From: Lumbricus rubellus
Taxonomy: Eukaryota > Annelida > Clitellata > Crassiclitellata > Lumbricidae
Assembly (NCBI GenBank): GCA_945859605.1
Contig: OX243824.1
Span: 20,791,445 to 20,855,444 of the forward strand
Direction of reading: 5' to 3'
Length of the DNA stretch: 64,000 bases
Shown here: positions 47,801-56,804 of the stretch, piece by piece
How the letters are laid out: each line of letters starts with the position of its first letter
How positions within the stretch are numbered: position 1 is the first letter of the stretch
Made by a program: the position numbers and the translations under genes
The notes under the pieces: model-generated
The model's input: the letters and a program-made list of their open reading frames with translations, nothing else
Databases searched by the model: none
Told to the model about the DNA's origin: nothing

Positions 47801-48390
47801 CAAAACGTTTGTATTGTACGCTTATATATATATATATATATATATATATAGGCTATTACGCAATACAGAAACACAGTGTGCATATGTTTAAGTGAAACTG
47901 CCTCATTAGACGATTTCTCGCTTCCGGATTTTTGACTTTGTGATACTTTTCCTCATGCACAAAGATCTCCTTTTCCCGCAGCACATCCACCAAGCAGAAT
48001 CGTGCCTTCTCGATCGGGGGTTGGCCCCTCGCTTTGGAACGGGACTTCCTTTGTCTATGCACTTGTTCCACAGATTCCACTCTGATTACTATTTCTATGC
48101 GCTTCTCAAAACTGTCCTTATCAGTCGGAGGCCTTCTGCATGGGGTCGGGAGCGCTTCTGAGTAGTCGCTTTGAAAGGGCGCTACATAAATCCTCGTGAT
48201 GAATGAATGAATGAATGAATGAATGAATGAATGAATGAATGAATGAATGAATGAATGAATGAATGAATGAATGAATGAATGAATGAATGAATGAATGAAT
48301 GAATGAACGAACTTCTTTTCCATACTGACCTCTACCCGCTCCTGTCACCAAAGCTCTCTTTCCAGCAAAATTGAACGACACGTTCTCCAT
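35581..48390 (-). CDS. DCXR: DCXR-like L-xylulose/dicarbonyl reductase (SDR), with a frameshift in exon 6
   Basis: Seven minus-strand exons: 48390-48330, 46715-46618, 43990-43836, 41116-41074, 39387-39223, 37845-37729 and 35684-35581 (stop TAA). Start ATG is at 48390. All junctions are in phase if one base is missing from exon 6; the sum is 743, one short of 744 (247 residues; human DCXR has 244). SDR landmarks are all present: cofactor loop TGAGRGIG (residues 16-23), NNAA (85-88), catalytic Ser139 in NISS, Tyr152 and Lys156 in YGATK, then IRVNSVHPTVV and a C-terminal VDGGY. The family reduces L-xylulose and alpha-dicarbonyls with NADPH. The break lies at about 37800, where ATGGCAGG stands in place of the expected extra G; downstream the other frame gives the conserved GRFAE region. 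A sequencing or assembly error and a real null allele both remain possible. Exons 3-4 use a GTTGGT donor and a CTGCAG acceptor, chosen by phase and alignment. Confidence 0.88.
35778..35813. repeat. TA microsatellite
   Basis: About 18 TA units. They are flanked by two copies of the string ATAATTCCATGCAACGTATA (second copy ATAATTCCGTGCAACGTATA), so the whole block is a short direct duplication. Confidence 0.9.
35839..36244. mobile_element. Long palindromic Tc1/mariner-type MITE in the DCXR last intron
   Basis: Two arms of about 200 bp are inverted copies: CACTGTGTCCCAATAAATCG at the left and CGATTTATTGGAACACAGTG at the right, centred near 36042 at AACTGTTTCGG. Both ends are flanked by TATA, so the target is TA. 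Arm identity is high, with scattered mismatches. Confidence 0.9.
36354..36983. mobile_element. MITE with about 130-bp inverted terminal arms
   Basis: The left arm starts AGGGTGGAGTG and continues through TCTAGAATCAGAACGGGCCT, GACAATTCGTTG and AAATATTTATTTAAAATTCG. The right arm is its inverted copy and ends CACTCCACCCT. ACT stands on both sides, which fits a 3-bp target duplication of the PIF/Harbinger type, but three bases are weak evidence. The middle is A/T-only low-complexity sequence. Confidence 0.75.
37048..37335. repeat. Near-perfect 288-bp palindrome (arms about 135 bp)
   Basis: The arms run from TTAGCAAAAAACGATTTTA to a loop of about ten bases, TTGGGAGGGG, near 37187 and back. The central GTTTCCGTTC / GAACGGAAAC and the GCGGAGTTTGG stretch are exact; the outer part has a few substitutions and small gaps. 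I see no target duplication. Confidence 0.9.
37883..38421. mobile_element. hAT-type MITE (CAGGGGCAGATCCAG family)
   Basis: The left end CAGGGGCAGATCCAG mirrors the right end CTGGATCCGCCACTG. The 8-bp target duplication GCCTAGCT is exact (37875-37882 and 38422-38429). The interior has about four tandem copies of a unit holding GATGACTAAAAAAAGGTCAT and ATCAACTTTTTGGCGG, plus C-rich runs. Confidence 0.95.
39504..39694. mobile_element. hAT-type MITE (CAGGGCTGTTTTAA family), degraded ends
   Basis: This shares CTTCTACAACTGCACAAA, TTTAGAACTGCACATTTTGT and TTACTTCCAATCGAA with the intact copy at 43565-43761. The left end CAGGGCTGTTCTTAAGG is recognisable. Target duplication is not clear. Confidence 0.75.
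40755..40960. mobile_element. Diverged copy of the CAGGGCTGTTTTAA MITE family
   Basis: CAGGGCTTTTTAATGGAAG is followed by the family strings GTGCTTCTACAACTGCACAA and TTTAGAACTGCACATTTTGT. The right end is eroded around 40955. Confidence 0.7.
41201..42789. mobile_element. 1.59-kb non-autonomous hAT-type element (TAGGGTGACCAT ends)
   Basis: The left end TAGGGTGACCATACGTCCCG is mirrored by the right end ATGGTCAGCCTA. TGTCCCGG strings recur near both ends as subterminal repeats. The 8-bp target duplication CTATAGAG is exact (41193-41200 and 42790-42797). No transposase ORF was recognised in the interior. It lies in the DCXR intron between exons 3 and 4. Confidence 0.93.
43565..43761. mobile_element. 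hAT-type MITE (CAGGGCTGTTTTAA family), intact
   Basis: The left end CAGGGCTGTTTTAAAGG and right end GTTAAAAAAGCCCTG are inverted copies. The target duplication GTTTGTAG is exact on both sides (43557-43564 and 43762-43769). At 197 bp, this is the reference copy for the family in this window. It sits about 75 bases from DCXR exon 3. Confidence 0.95.
44242..45007. mobile_element. CATGGGCGCCC-family TIR element split by a younger MITE
   Basis: The left part (CATGGGCGCCCGCGGATAG, then ACACAAAGGTCATGGTTCAA) and the right part (TGTCAATTTTCCAGGGGCAA, ending GGCCACCCATG) both align with the copy at 16634-17081. Between them sits the MITE at 44481-44926 with its exact target duplication, so this element is the older of the two. 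Its own target site is no longer clear. Confidence 0.75.
44481..44926. mobile_element. hAT-type MITE (CAGTGGCGGCGCCA family), nested
   Basis: Left end CAGTGGCGGCGCCA, right end TAGCGCCGCCACTG. The target duplication AGTAGGCT is exact (44473-44480 and 44927-44934). The interior repeats GGCAGGTC several times near both ends, and a T-rich middle carries CTTTTTCTTCCGTTCG. A second copy lies at 63207-63567. Confidence 0.95.
45270..45603 (+). mobile_element. LINE 3' end with (GAAT)n tail in DCXR intron 2
   Basis: The plus-strand reading contains RAFSVIGPVVRNGLPQALR and LSFFAVLESGAL, the close of a LINE ORF2. It ends GTCGGGAGCGCTTAATTCTT and then about 16 units of GAAT. The central part of the usual tail (TGAGTAG to GCGCTATA) is missing, so this copy is 3'-variant. 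Confidence 0.85.
47111..47379. mobile_element. hAT-type MITE (CATAGGCGTA family) in DCXR intron 1
   Basis: The left end CATAGGCGTACGGGAG mirrors the right end CTCGTACGCCTATG. The target duplication AGCCTGAC is exact (47103-47110 and 47380-47387). The interior holds an inverted form of the shared motif (GACCTTTTTTCAGTCATC) and strings such as CTTGCCCGAAA. Confidence 0.95.
47950..48310 (+). mobile_element. LINE 3' end with (GAAT)n tail in DCXR intron 1
   Basis: The plus-strand frames contain SLWNGTSF (GPSLWNxLP block) and a CALLKTVLIS-like block. Then comes the clean tail GGTCGGGAGCGCTTCTGAGT, AGTCGCTTTGAAAGGGCGCT, ACATAAAT and about 28 units of GAAT, ending within about 20 bases of the DCXR exon 1 donor. 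This is the best reference copy of the tail. The repeat's ORFs on either strand are meaningless. Confidence 0.88.
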
Positions 48391-48547
48391 CTTTACCTGG
48401 AAATATTAATTAATTAATTCCAGCCGGAAGGACAAGAAGAACGATCTATAAATAGAGACTATCGCTAGTTTAAGTTTTTTCTTACTTGCAAATTAAAGTT
48501 AAATTGTTTGGTTCTGCAAATCTATAGAGTGCGATAGTGTCTGGAAG

Positions 48548-48938
48548 CAGCGTTACCACTCCTTAGGTTTTTTCACAAGATCTTGAGTTTTTTTATCCGA
48601 ACTTGGGAAATGGGGTTTTTTGCGAAGAACTTGGGAAATGGGGTTTTTGAGAAAAACTTGGGGTTTTGGGGGAAAAACTTGGGTTTTTTGCTTGTGAACC
48701 GGAAAGTTTAGGACATTTTCTAAAGATTTGGGCCAAACGACTAAAAAAAAGGTCATCAGTTTTTTGGACGGCAAAATGGGAAAAAATTCCGAAAAATTTG
48801 GCCGGATGACTAAAAAAAGGTAATCAGAAATTTTTTGGGCAAAAAATGTGAAAATTTCGGAAGATTTGGGCAACTTGGGTTTTCTTGTTTTTTTTTGACC
48901 GACCAACTTGGGTTTTTTTTTGGAGAGTGGCAACGCTG
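48548..48938. mobile_element. hAT-type MITE (CAGCGTTACCACTC family) just upstream of DCXR
   Basis: The left end CAGCGTTACCACTC mirrors the right end GAGTGGCAACGCTG. The target duplication TCTGGAAG is exact (48540-48547 and 48939-48946). The interior repeats AACTTGGG and GGGTTTTTT and carries two copies of the shared GACTAAAAAAAAGGTCATCA motif. It starts about 160 bases upstream of the DCXR start codon, so it lies in or near the promoter. Confidence 0.95.
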
Positions 48939-49159
48939 TCTGGAAGTGTGAATAGGCTACTAGGTACTATACGAGGCGACAGGACGATCGGTCGGAAATA
49001 ATCCAGGCCAACGTATAGGGGAACTTAAGCCATATATTATATAGAAAAATGGGATTTAGAAGTTCGAATCAATCAGTATAGACCTAGGCTACTATTTGGC
49101 GAATAGAGGGATTGAATGAGATTTGGCCCTTCATTTGCCGGATTGTGACGGATTGGCAG

Positions 49160-49521
49160 TAATAGATGCATGATAGATATTGGTGGAAAGGTTTTGGATG
49201 ATTCAACAACGGAGGGGTCGATATTGGTTTCGATTTTTCGGAGGTATAGAAACAGTTCTTCATAGTTTCCTAATGGTAACCGTGCTCACAAAAGCTAATT
49301 CTTCCATTGTGTTAGCCGAAGGCACAGAGTTAGTTGGTTGGCAGATGATTCTGTCTGGAATAGTCTCCCGTTGCAGATGCGCCTGCTGCCTAGGCTTGAC
49401 TCGTCAGTGTTCTACAAGCTTCTTAAAACTTTTTTGTTTCACCGTGGTTGGACTGGGAGCGCTTCTGAGTGGATTTTTTGAAGAGACGCTATATACATTC
49501 TTGAATTGAATGAATGAATTG
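49160..49521 (+). mobile_element. LINE 3' end adjacent to the hAT element
   Basis: The plus strand encodes the remnant DSVWNSLPLQMRLLPRL followed by FYKLLKTFLFHRG, a well-preserved LINE ORF2 C-terminus. The tail is GGGAGCGCTTCTGAGTGG, TTGAAGAGACGCTATATACA and GAATGAAT. The hAT element at 49530 inserted just after this tail. Confidence 0.85.
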
Positions 49522-49529
49522 ATTAGGCC

Positions 49530-51222
49530 CAGTGATTTAGTTGTCGGGGGGTTGGGGGGTTGGACCCCCTCAGTTCGTTGTCTGACCCCCTCAGTTAAGT
49601 GACTAAAAATGTGTTGAGGGGGTCAGCTTCTGACCCCCCCCCAGTTCCTTGGCCTCTTCGTCCATATTCGTATGATTCTTGATTCGTGTCTCAAATTAAT
49701 TGGCTGCAATAGGCTACTTGTCGATACAATGCGTGACTGAGAGTAGGGAACCAGACACCAGCCTATAATTTATGACGCGAGTAGGGAGCCATTCTCAAAT
49801 AAATATTAGTAATGTTCATGTTCTTCAACGTATTTCCTTTTCCTGTTTGTCAGCTACTGATTGCATGTTAAATCGTCCAGTTTCTCTTGAAAAGTTGCAG
49901 AGAAATGAGTTTGTTTGCGTTTGGATTCGCGAAAAGCAAGCGAAAGATCGTCGGCGATGGTGGCGACGAAGAAGAAAAAGATTTTAATAAAAAGTCTCGA
50001 TGTGCCGATATGCTGAAGGATGCTTTACGGTGCCTTAAGCAGCTGTCTTTGTTTTTGCAGAGCAATTCGGCTACTGTTGTTACTGCTTTTTGCCACATTG
50101 ATGACATTAAGTTAAAGCTACTAGCTTTAAAACAGGAGAATGGAAGAACATTAGGAAAATTTTGGGCATCTTTTGATAGTGACAAATGCTATAAAGGTGT
50201 TGAGATTGTTCAGGGTGCCGACGACGTGGAGAAATTTGATAATTTGAAAAACCAGTTCTTTCAGTCTTTGTATGATAATTTGCAGCAGAGATTTCCATCC
50301 ACTGAATTCCTAGAGGCTGCTAATTCTTTAAATAAAACATCGTGGCCAAAGGATCCTCTGAAACGGGCGCTGTTTGGGGAAAAACAAGTTGCATTGTTGT
50401 GCAAGTCGTTTGGAATGAGTAATTCGGAGGCAGCTGATATTGTGCTTGATTATGCTATGTTTAAAAACAGTGATGGTGTACTTGTGGGTCAGAAATTACA
50501 GACACTTGTCGATTTGTTGGAAGTTTTACCTGTTTCTTCTGCTGAGTGTGAGAGAGGATTCAGTCAGATGAATCTCTACCACACCAGTGGAAGAAACAGG
50601 CTCCTGGTGAATTCAGTCAATGATCTGTTGATGATTGGCATCAACGGTCCGCCTCTTACGGCATGGAATGTTGATAAATATGTTATTTCATGGCTTAAGG
50701 CTGGCAGACATGGTGCTTTGGACAAAACCACCGGACTTCCTAAAAAAAAGGAAGTTACTAAACACAGCTCGACATTATTTTTGTGTGAATAGTAACTCTT
50801 ATTTAAAAACTTTAGAATTCTGTGGCATGTTAGCTAAATCATGGTTTTAGCCATTTACATGAACAAGTGTGTAGCAGTCACGCAATGTCGAGATTGAGAA
50901 GTGAAATAATTATCTAAGCTTGCCAGTCTAATAATACAAAGATGTGAATGTCATATTGGCAGCATAAAATCTTCATTTTGACTCTGATCATTTACAGTTG
51001 AAACATTTGGCAAGTACTGTAATTAAAGTAAATACAACTGTATTTCATGAATAAAGGCGAGTATAATTACATGACGTGTTGGAGAGCGGAAAAAGAAAGT
51101 TACAAATCACCGTTTTTAATTTCTGTAACGGCAGGGATTTGACATGTATTTGTGTACTTTGGTAATCTGTACAAAATTACTGACCCCCCCCAGTTAATTT
51201 TGGACAACTAAAAAAAACACTG
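49530..51222 (+). mobile_element. hAT transposon, 1,693 bp, internally deleted but with intact ends
   Basis: The left end CAGTGATTTAGTTGTC and right end GACAACTAAAAAAAACACTG form imperfect terminal inverted repeats. The target duplication ATTAGGCC is exact (49522-49529 and 51223-51230). GACCCCCTCAGTT-like strings recur near both ends as subterminal repeats. It carries the 301-codon ORF at 49887-50792. A full hAT transposase is usually 500-800 residues, so the element looks like a deletion derivative. Confidence 0.95.
49887..50792 (+). CDS. Truncated hAT transposase (KIAA1586/ZNF862-type C-terminal region)
   Basis: An uninterrupted ORF of 301 residues. Residues 205-275 form the hAT C-terminal dimerisation domain, with the signature LPVSSAECERGFSQMN (214-229) and the following RNRLLVNSVNDLLMIGINGP stretch. 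Residues 40-200 are helical and match the region just before that domain in long hAT proteins. The N-terminus (from Met7: MSLFAFGFAKSKRK) looks like a transposase start with a basic patch, but the BED zinc finger and most of the RNase H-like catalytic core are missing. The join is in frame. An AG acceptor-like site stands at 49878. It may be a defective transposase acting as a partner or inhibitor, or simply a recent deletion copy. The lack of stops argues for recent origin or selection. Confidence 0.85.
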   Translation: MKSCREMSLFAFGFAKSKRKIVGDGGDEEEKDFNKKSRCADMLKDALRCLKQLSLFLQSNSATVVTAFCHIDDIKLKLLALKQENGRTLGKFWASFDSDKCYKGVEIVQGADDVEKFDNLKNQFFQSLYDNLQQRFPSTEFLEAANSLNKTSWPKDPLKRALFGEKQVALLCKSFGMSNSEAADIVLDYAMFKNSDGVLVGQKLQTLVDLLEVLPVSSAECERGFSQMNLYHTSGRNRLLVNSVNDLLMIGINGPPLTAWNVDKYVISWLKAGRHGALDKTTGLPKKKEVTKHSSTLFLCE

Positions 51223-51269
51223 ATTAGGCCTATGGACTCTACAGTCTACAGGGAATGTCAACGACTATA

Positions 51270-51672
51270 ATAGCGACCGCGCACTGTCAGGATGTCCTTA
51301 AACTATAGGCGTACACTAAGTGGCCTATACGGTCTATAGTGGGGAACTCTAAGGCTTGTGCTCTCAAGGCCGTAGGCCCGTAGCAGCAATGAACGGGGCC
51401 CCTCCGAGCATAATGTCCGGGCCGGTGGGGCCCCTTACAATGCAGACACCGGGATGTGGCATTTATTCTATGCAACATACAGGGTTGATAATATAAATAT
51501 ACATAGGCCTACAATGTAGGCCTACATGTACATGTAAAACCCACACGGATTGTGCAATGGCTTCAATAGATGTCAATCATCTATAGTCACACCTTTCATT
51601 TTTTGGCACTTTTAGGGGCCTCTTCCTTGCGGGGGCCCACTTCGGTCGGAGGGTACGGAGCGCGGTCGCTAT
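51270..51672. mobile_element. Possible TIR element (ATAGCGACCGCGC ends)
   Basis: ATAGCGACCGCGC at the left is mirrored exactly by GCGCGGTCGCTAT at the right. The interior is rich in GGGGCCC strings. A related stretch, AATGTCAACGACTA followed by GTAGCGACAGCGCG, appears at about 52778-52830. No target duplication was found. Confidence 0.55.
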
Positions 51673-51928
51673 ATGCCTTTGCATGCTCTATCTCTGGACC
51701 CGATAATGCATAGCGAGAACATTAACTGCATCGACGCGAAACCTAGCCGTGAGTCCATTCTTTATCATGAGACACGGCGGATGCCATCGAACTCTTGGCA
51801 ATGAAACCCATGCATTTAACAAAACCCATGGTCCTAAGCGTGGAGCTTAATACCCAGAAACACCACGAAGTTCACGAGCTTGAGGCGCCATATCATAATC
51901 GCAAACTCCAAACTTCTAAAGTAGGCCT

Positions 51929-52124
51929 ACCAAGCTTTTAAATCACCAAGCTTTTAAATCACCAAGCTTTTAAATCACCAAGCTTTTAAATCACCAAGCT
52001 TTTAAATCACCAAGCTTTTAAAGCACCAAGCTTTTAAAGCACCAAGCTTTTAAAGCATCAAACTTTTAAAGCATCAAACTTTTAAAGCATCAAACTTTTA
52101 AAGCACCAAACTTTTAAAGCATCG
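51929..52124. repeat. 16-bp tandem repeat, about 12 units
   Basis: Units of ACCAAGCTTTTAAATC change along the array: AAATC units first, then AAAGC, then ATCAAACTTTTAAAGC. This gradient is typical of a minisatellite that grew by local duplication. Confidence 0.95.
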
Positions 52125-54019
52125 CTCGAAAGTGCAATCAAGCGAAAAGCTTTTTAATACAGTGAATATAGCCTAATTATATTGGTACCGTATATTGCAA
52201 GAGCGAGAAGAATGGACAAGTGCGCGGATAAGTATAGGCCCAAAGTCTATCTAGGCTACTTCTAAAATAATTTTTTTCAATTTAAAAAATAATAATTTAC
52301 TTCTATAGTCTATCTACTTCTAAAGTAATTTTACTTCTATACAAGTCTCATATCTTATTAAATTCTGCCTATGATTAATAATAATATTATATACCGTATA
52401 TTGGCTAATGTCCGAACTTGAACTAGAATAAGAAGCAAAACTATTTTGAGAATTAGACATAGGCCTATAAGTAGAAGTAAAATACATTCAGGCAGAAGTG
52501 AATAAGAGCTAGAAGTAAGATTATTTGAGAAGTAGAAGTAGAAGTAAAATCGAATCAACAGAAGTGAAAATAAGAAATAAAAGTAAAATAAATCAAAGAA
52601 CGAAAATATCATTTTACTACCTGACGAGTTGGCTATAGCTGCGTTCACCAAAGCTGTCTGTAAAGATTGTCTGTTTCGCAGCGATTCCGCGTCTGGACTT
52701 TTATTCTTCCTCTTCGTTACCCGAAGGCAATGAGTTTTTTGGCGTTATGCCTATAGCCTAATACGCTGTAGGCAATGTCAACGACTAGCTATTGGCCGAT
52801 GTAGCGACAGCGCGCTGCATGTGTCCCTTACGCAAGGTCTACGTAGGCCTACGCGTCTAGCGGAAATTTTTATGCTCTACAAACTTTAAAGAATTCTCAA
52901 CTTGAGCTGAGAGCGCTCCTGAGTCTTAACCCTTAGGCTACCGGTCCAATTAATAATTAATTGGCCCAAATTTGTCCGGTGAGAGCGGACTCAGGATCGG
53001 TAAAGGTTAATTATATTTAAGAAAGTGTTTTCGTCTGTGTATTTAGATAAATATTTATGTCACAACGGGGTAATTTGCAGAAATTTCTATATACACAATT
53101 TCTCTATCTTTTAAAGAAACTAGGCCTGTCTGTTGGCTCTTGGACCATAAAACTAGCCTATATAAATATACCAAACTGCACAATGACGTACGTATAGGCC
53201 TACCCACCATGCATGGAGGTCTTATCTACGGTGTAGTTATAAAAAAAACCTTCCTGTTATAATTCAACAAAAAAGTAGACTTCAAATATTTTCTACTTTC
53301 ATTCACATTATTGTGTCAACATGCCCTACTCATTTTGCAATTTTTTACTTTCATTTCCAGGTTTCCTCTAGCCTATTGGCTTATGTAGGCTATTTCGTTA
53401 TTATTTAGGCCTAGGTCTACACTGAAGCCAATGGATATAATGTATCGAAGTTTATATTTTATATATAGCCTGCCACCGCGGCACATCCTATCTCTACCAG
53501 CGGTCATGCCTATCATTATTAGGTTTGAAGTAGACGCTCATATTAGTCGCGTCCACGGTATGGTTTGCTAAGAGAATCTGGGGAGCAATGTTAGGCCTAT
53601 TCAGCTTTTGAATTTTCTAGAACTGAATTATCGTTGGCACTAAAGTTGGTGTTCCCGTCATATTTCGCTAAACTAAAACTTCTGTCATATTCAATTGTTT
53701 TCGAAGCTAAATAGCCCCTTTTAGCGGAATTTTGTCCCTTTGGTGGGCCTGTTGCTCCCAATCATTCAATATGACATCATTTCTGTGACTGCTTCTTAGG
53801 CCTACCCGATATGTTTGATTCACATAGACCTATTTTATATTTATCAAAACATTTCTTACGCTTTGTATGAGAATTGTTATTAGGCCACTATAAATATTAT
53901 GCGGTCAAATCTTGTACATTGTTTGGAACAATAAATTTGATGTGATTTGATATCCATTAGCTGCAATGTAAATTATAGGAAACATTGGAAATAACATTAT
54001 TACGTTACGACCACCATCT
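52125..54019. other. Stretch with no recognised gene
   Basis: AT-rich sequence with scattered TAGGCCTA-type strings, a purine-rich GAAGTAAAA region near 52430-52600 and no clear TIRs or coding similarity. I cannot assign anything here. Confidence 0.5.
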
Positions 54020-54387
54020 CTATATACAGACGACACCCGACTCTATATCTCCTTCTATCCAACCTCTTTTGCACCTCCATTGCTCATCTTCTCAATGTTT
54101 TCAATGGATGTCGTCCAAGCTCCTCTGCCTCAACCACTCCAAAATTAGTTAATTATTCTAGCCCTTTCTGACTAAATCAACGATATCCATTGCCCTTCAA
54201 TGCACCTATCGACTAACTCTTCGTCTCTTGCATGAAGCCTATATACCTTTACCTCTGATGCTTCTGTCCTCAATCTTGGCGTTACTTTTTTCACATCTCT
54301 CCTTCTGTAACCACATCTCTAACCCATCACGCTCCTGCTTCGTGCACACCCGTGACCCCCGCCGCATCTTACCTATGCTCGATTTCA

Positions 54388-54562
54388 AAGCTGATTTAAA
54401 GGAATTTTTAAAACTGCACAACCCCTTCTTTTCCCTCCCATCCTCCTTGGTAAATTACTTCCAATCGGATGAAAATGTCCAGTTTTGCTAGTTTTAACTG
54501 CACAGAAGTGCTTCTACAACTGCACAAATCCATTTAGAACTGCACATTTTGTGTACAACTAC
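54388..54562. mobile_element. End-truncated copy of the CAGGGCTGTTTTAA MITE family in the LINE
   Basis: TTACTTCCAATCGGATG, GTGCTTCTACAACTGCACAA and TTTAGAACTGCACATTTTGT match the copy at 43565-43761. Both extreme ends are eroded, so no target duplication can be read. Confidence 0.75.
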
Positions 54563-54715
54563 ATCGTCCACTCAAAGTTTGATTACTGCAACTCCCTGTC
54601 TTACGCATACCTTAAATCCACACAACTTGAGCGTCTCTAACTCATCAAAAATTCATCAGCCATGTAGATTCGTCACCAGAATACAAAAACATATTAACAT
54701 CCCCCAGCTTCTAGT

Positions 54716-55581
54716 CAGGGCCGTTTTAACGCCTAGGCACGCGAGGCACGTGCCTAGGGCCCCGCGCATCAGGGGGCCCAGAGGGCCCCGCGGCGACCCA
54801 AAATAATAGACTACATCACTCATCACATAACAAATGAGCAACATGTTATACGAACTTTGATGTATGTTAAACTCATATTTATTTTACACTTTTAGTACAA
54901 ATATTGCTATGCTATAATAATATTATTATATGGCCGTGTCAGCACTCACCAGTAGCCTATTACTGTAGCAGTATAATATTATTATATTATTAACAAATGT
55001 AACAAAATGGCATGCTTGCACATAGAAGGCATGAATGCAATACCGGTAGGCTTACTGTATATCTGAGACTGAGAGATAGAGGCGGAAATCGGATTACGTT
55101 CAGTGTTTATAATTGTAGGGGCCTAATAATAATTATACTAATTGAAATTTTCAACAACTCTCTTTGTCAGCACTGAAATAATAATAATAATTATAGTATT
55201 TTTGTTAGGATGGCAGCTTACAATGCTACATTGTGGAAACTGATAAAGAAATTATTATAATTGTAAGAACATTTATTGAAGTCTCAGACTATTCAGGTCA
55301 GCACTGCAATAGATAAGAAATTTTGTTAAGATGGCAGCTTAAAATGTTGACATTGCAATGTAAAAATTCAAAATTTTACGGTGGGGAGGGACACATTCCC
55401 TCCCTTTGCCCCTCCCCACTCGGCGCTACTCGTCTCAGCGATCGACTGGCATATACTCATTCTCCGTCTCCCAGAAACCTTGGTTTTCCTTCCCCAGAGG
55501 AAGGGAACTAGATGAGACTCATCGTTACGTTTAGAATAAGTGTTTGTGCCAAGGGCCCCAAAATTCCTTAAAACGGCCCTG
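54716..55581. mobile_element. 866-bp non-autonomous hAT element (CAGGGCCGTTTTAA ends) in the LINE
   Basis: The left end CAGGGCCGTTTTAACG mirrors the right end CTTAAAACGGCCCTG. Flanks CTTCTAGT and CCTCTAGT give an 8-bp target duplication with one difference. GGGCCCC strings lie inside both ends. No transposase. The terminal repeats differ by one base from those of the 197-bp MITE family at 43565, so the two may share a transposase. Confidence 0.9.
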
Positions 55582-55889
55582 CCTCTAGTCACTTCAATGG
55601 TTGAAAATCCTAGTGTGAATCCACTTCAAAGTTAGTTTCTTAACCTACAATCCTCTACAATTAATACTCCCAGCCAAGATATCTTCGTGAACTCTCCACC
55701 ATTCAGCTAACCCGTTCTACCCGATCATCCACATTTCTCACTCTCTGTCTCTGTCTGTCTCTGTGTCTCTACGTCTCTCTCTCCCGCCGGCCAAAGTTCT
55801 ACCGAGCCAACACAGCAAGCACCACGCCTTTGGAATGACCTGCCTCCGGAATTCCGCTCATTTCAGTTCCTCCCCGAGACTCCACCATC

Positions 55890-56257
55890 CATAGGCGTAA
55901 GAGACGGGGATACAGAGGTGTATTTACCCCCCCTCCCCCCCAAAAAAAATTCGGGCATGTCTGCTTTTCGGGCAAAAAGACCATGAAAAAAAAAATAGAT
56001 CTATCTATCTAAAATTTTCGGAAGATTTCGACCTGACGACTAAAAAAAGAAAAAAGGTAAAATAAGTAACGGGAATTTTCGGGCAATTTCGACCAGACGA
56101 CTAAAGAAAGGTCGTCAGAATTTTGGGAAAAAAGAAGTGACGGAAATGTTTGGCCAATTTCGACAGGATGACTAAAAAAAGGTCATCAGATTTTTCGGGC
56201 AAAAGTGTAACTTTCCCCCCCCCCCCCCCACTCCTGAAATCTCCCTATACGCCAATG
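55890..56257. mobile_element. hAT-type MITE (CATAGGCGTA family) in the LINE
   Basis: The left end CATAGGCGTAAGAGACGG and right end CTATACGCCAATG are imperfect inverted repeats. The target duplication CCACCATC is exact (55882-55889 and 56258-56265). The interior holds three copies of a GACGACTAAAAAAAGGTCAT-type unit with CGGGCAATTTCGACCAG flanks. Confidence 0.93.
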
Positions 56258-56346
56258 CCACCATCATTACTATTTACATACCATCACCTTTCTCAGGGTT
56301 CTTTATTCATTACAACTTTACATTCGAAAGTGAAATCACACCTCTG

Positions 56347-56804
56347 GGGTCGTCCATAAAGTGCGTCACGCTCCAGGGGGAGGGGTGTAAGAAAGTGTGA
56401 CAGTTTGTGACAGGGGAGGGGTCAGGCCATCAGGCCATGTGTGACGTCACACATCTATTTATTTTTGAATTTTATTTCTAAATTTTTGGATATTTTTTTA
56501 GTAGAAATTAATAGCTTTTTAAAAAATTCAATTGTTTTTGAAATTTTGAATTAGTTTTATGTCAAAATGGCATGAAATGCGTATCCCTGAATGTGTTGTT
56601 CACGATTCCTCTCGCTAGGAGCGCTAGTAATGCTGTTGCGAAGCCTTGTTTTAGGCCCTATATATAGCCTTTCGGTGTTAATTTTTTTAAATCGAAAGTG
56701 TGACGTACTTTAAGGGGGGTCCGAGATTTGTGACAGTTTGTGACAGGGGGGATGGGGGGTCAAAAATGGTCAAAAATAGCGTGACGAACTTTATGGACGG
56801 TCCC
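56347..56804. mobile_element. MITE with GGGTCGTCCATAAAG ends
   Basis: The left end GGGTCGTCCATAAAGTGCGT mirrors the right end GAACTTTATGGACGGTCCC. The subterminal strings GTGACAGTTTGTGACAGGGG and GCGTGACG appear near both ends. Flanks show no convincing target duplication. Similar TIRs occur in many invertebrate genomes; I leave the superfamily open. Confidence 0.75.

Noticed and set aside
47856..48390. Minus-strand ORFs with a repeated FIHS peptide (also near 45279-45650)
   Set aside because: These are translations of the (GAAT)n microsatellite at LINE tails.
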